Assembly: GCF_019925205.1 (NCBI RefSeq)
Contig: NC_083562.1
Location: 18,972,001-19,036,000, forward strand
Length of the DNA: 64,000 nucleotides
Direction of reading: 5' to 3'
From: Metopolophium dirhodum
Taxonomy: Eukaryota; Arthropoda; Insecta; Hemiptera; Aphididae
Shown: positions 63,073-64,000 of the stretch, one piece after another
How positions within the stretch are numbered: the stretch's first letter is position 1
Layout of the letters: every line of letters starts with the position of its first letter
Notes under the pieces: model-generated
What the model was told of the DNA's origin: nothing
The model's input: only the letters and a program-made list of their open reading frames with translations
The model's database searches: none
Position numbers and translations under genes: made by a program

Positions 63073-63138
63073 CAGGGCTTGAAATTTGAAATAAAGTTCA
63101 ATTTAAATATCGACATTTAATTTTGATTTCAAGCTCTG
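63073..63138. mobile_element. 66-bp hAT mini-element
   Basis: CAGGGCTTGAAATTTGAAAT at the left is inverted at the right (CAGAGCTTGAAATCAAAATT). It has the same terminus as the 14327-14980 element, so it is probably an extreme internal-deletion derivative. A clear 8-bp duplication is not visible. Confidence 0.55.
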
Positions 63139-63657
63139 TTATATAATATGTAGTTATATTATCATAAGCAATAAGCATTAACTAATATAAAATCATTAAA
63201 TATTTTATATTTTATATTTACCTTTTAAAATTGCAGACGGGCAAATACATGGCGGAACCACATAATATCATTATCTATTTTTTGCTATTTCACGAGTCAA
63301 GAACATCCTCCATTAAATCGATAGTTCCATTTCCTTTCAAATAATATTTATAATGATATTCTCCATAAAAAAAAAATCTAACCCTGGGACTATAATATAT
63401 TAAAATATGCGGAATAAAAAGTTACAACCTTAAGATTCCGTCTTGTATATCCTCCCGAAATTAAAGACTTCATTAAGCATAGACAGTTTTATTACTATGG
63501 AAGTATGCATGAAGAGTATATAATTTCAAAGAAATTACTTATGACTTTATGAGAGATTTATTTTAATAATAAAAAAAAATAATTTTTGGTAAATCATTCA
63601 CTTTAAAAAAGACTAATAGGTTGAACCTTGTAAACTGAGGGTGAACAAATCATATTT

Positions 63658-63912
63658 TTGGGAAAGGTTTATGTTTTGATTTCTCGACAATCCCCGAGTG
63701 GAAGTTTGGTATCTGTAAATCATCTCCTTGGTGTAATTGTGTGTGGTGAAGTATGTTTTAGAAGTGATGCCAAGAGAGCAATGTCAATATCGATTACTTT
63801 AAGTATAGTTTTAATGCTTTATATTCTCGTTTGTGTCGAAGTAAGTACTCAGTGCGCTCATCATTCCAAGAGAGTAATGACAGTGATGTGTTTTGATCAC
63901 TGTTGGTCATAA
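63658..63912 (+). other. Coding-like block of unknown identity (doubtful)
   Basis: An 84-codon frame with better GC balance than its surroundings, beginning at a non-ATG codon. It contains a hydrophobic run (residues about 43-58) and an exon-end-like GAAGTAAGT near 63838. A CCAAGAGAGYAATG word occurs twice, about 97 bp apart. I recognise no domain on either strand. It could be the edge of a gene or element lying mostly outside the window. Confidence 0.2.
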
Positions 63913-63960
63913 TTTATTATGAATAAGTTAGTTATAAATGCAGTGTGGAGAAATATAAGT

Positions 63961-63972
63961 GGGGGGGGGGGG
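63961..63972. repeat. Poly(G) run of 12
   Basis: Twelve consecutive G in DNA of about 30% GC. Long G runs are rare here and may be length-variable or an assembly/sequencing artefact. Confidence 0.8.
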
Positions 63973-64000
63973 ACTAAATATTTTCAATTTGTAAAGATAG

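Larger units (their letters stand above)
62829..64000. other. No gene recognised; window edge
   Basis: Apart from the 66-bp hAT mini-element and the 3'-end frame listed separately, I see only A+T-rich sequence. Confidence 0.4.

Noticed and set aside
1..64000. CRISPR arrays, bacterial operons, tRNA or rRNA genes
   Set aside because: No regularly spaced repeats, no ribosome binding site plus ORF series; the only tRNA- and 5S-like sequences are SINE heads.

Overview
The window looks like nuclear DNA of a hemipteran insect, most probably an aphid. The background is about 70% A+T, genes are sparse, introns are long, short words of the TAGGTAGGTACCTA type recur throughout, and the space between genes is full of short non-autonomous transposons and SINEs. 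I see no operons, ribosome binding sites or other prokaryotic features. Most open frames longer than 60 codons are chance frames in A+T-rich DNA or shadows of the real exons.

The one gene I can name is a two-exon, seven-transmembrane neuropeptide receptor on the minus strand. The first coding exon is 29823..29411 and the second 18748..17893, with a 10.66-kb phase-2 intron between them. The joined frame is 422 codons long, and its TM3, TM6 and TM7 motifs match the insect myosuppressin (FMRFamide-like) receptor family. Both exons are GC-rich islands. An upstream acceptor just before the ATG implies a non-coding 5' exon, and a CpG-rich block at about 30.53-31.17 kb is the best promoter candidate.

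The second gene-like object, at 45.47-46.98 kb on the plus strand, is a GC-rich stretch coding for a protein I do not recognise. It has two 57-codon repeats, a linker, and a strongly basic C-terminus, followed by a 3' UTR and an AATAAA signal. Its frame is broken by a 2-bp insertion in repeat 2 and by one in-frame TAG. It is either a decaying copy of a lineage-restricted gene family or a gene with unusual decoding.

The remainder is mobile-element archaeology. hAT-type elements with 8-bp target duplications lie at 4506-4751, 14327-14980 and 56120-56802, and an 8-bp-duplication element of a different type at 44543-44825. There is a TTAA-flanked fold-back family (38.1 and 58.4 kb), a long-inverted-repeat family with a complete copy at 1143-2974 and fragments at 49.7-50.6 and 58.9-62.8 kb, and other inverted-repeat elements at 20.2, 24.0, 24.7 and 60.2 kb. 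A SINE group has at least two different heads on one shared tail (8.7, 12.4, 14.5, 57.9 kb). Protein relics are a hAT transposase C-terminus (41.1 kb), a MADF/BESS-like protein end (52.6-53.0 kb) and a doubtful LINE reverse-transcriptase end (13.7 kb). No tRNA, rRNA gene or CRISPR array was seen.
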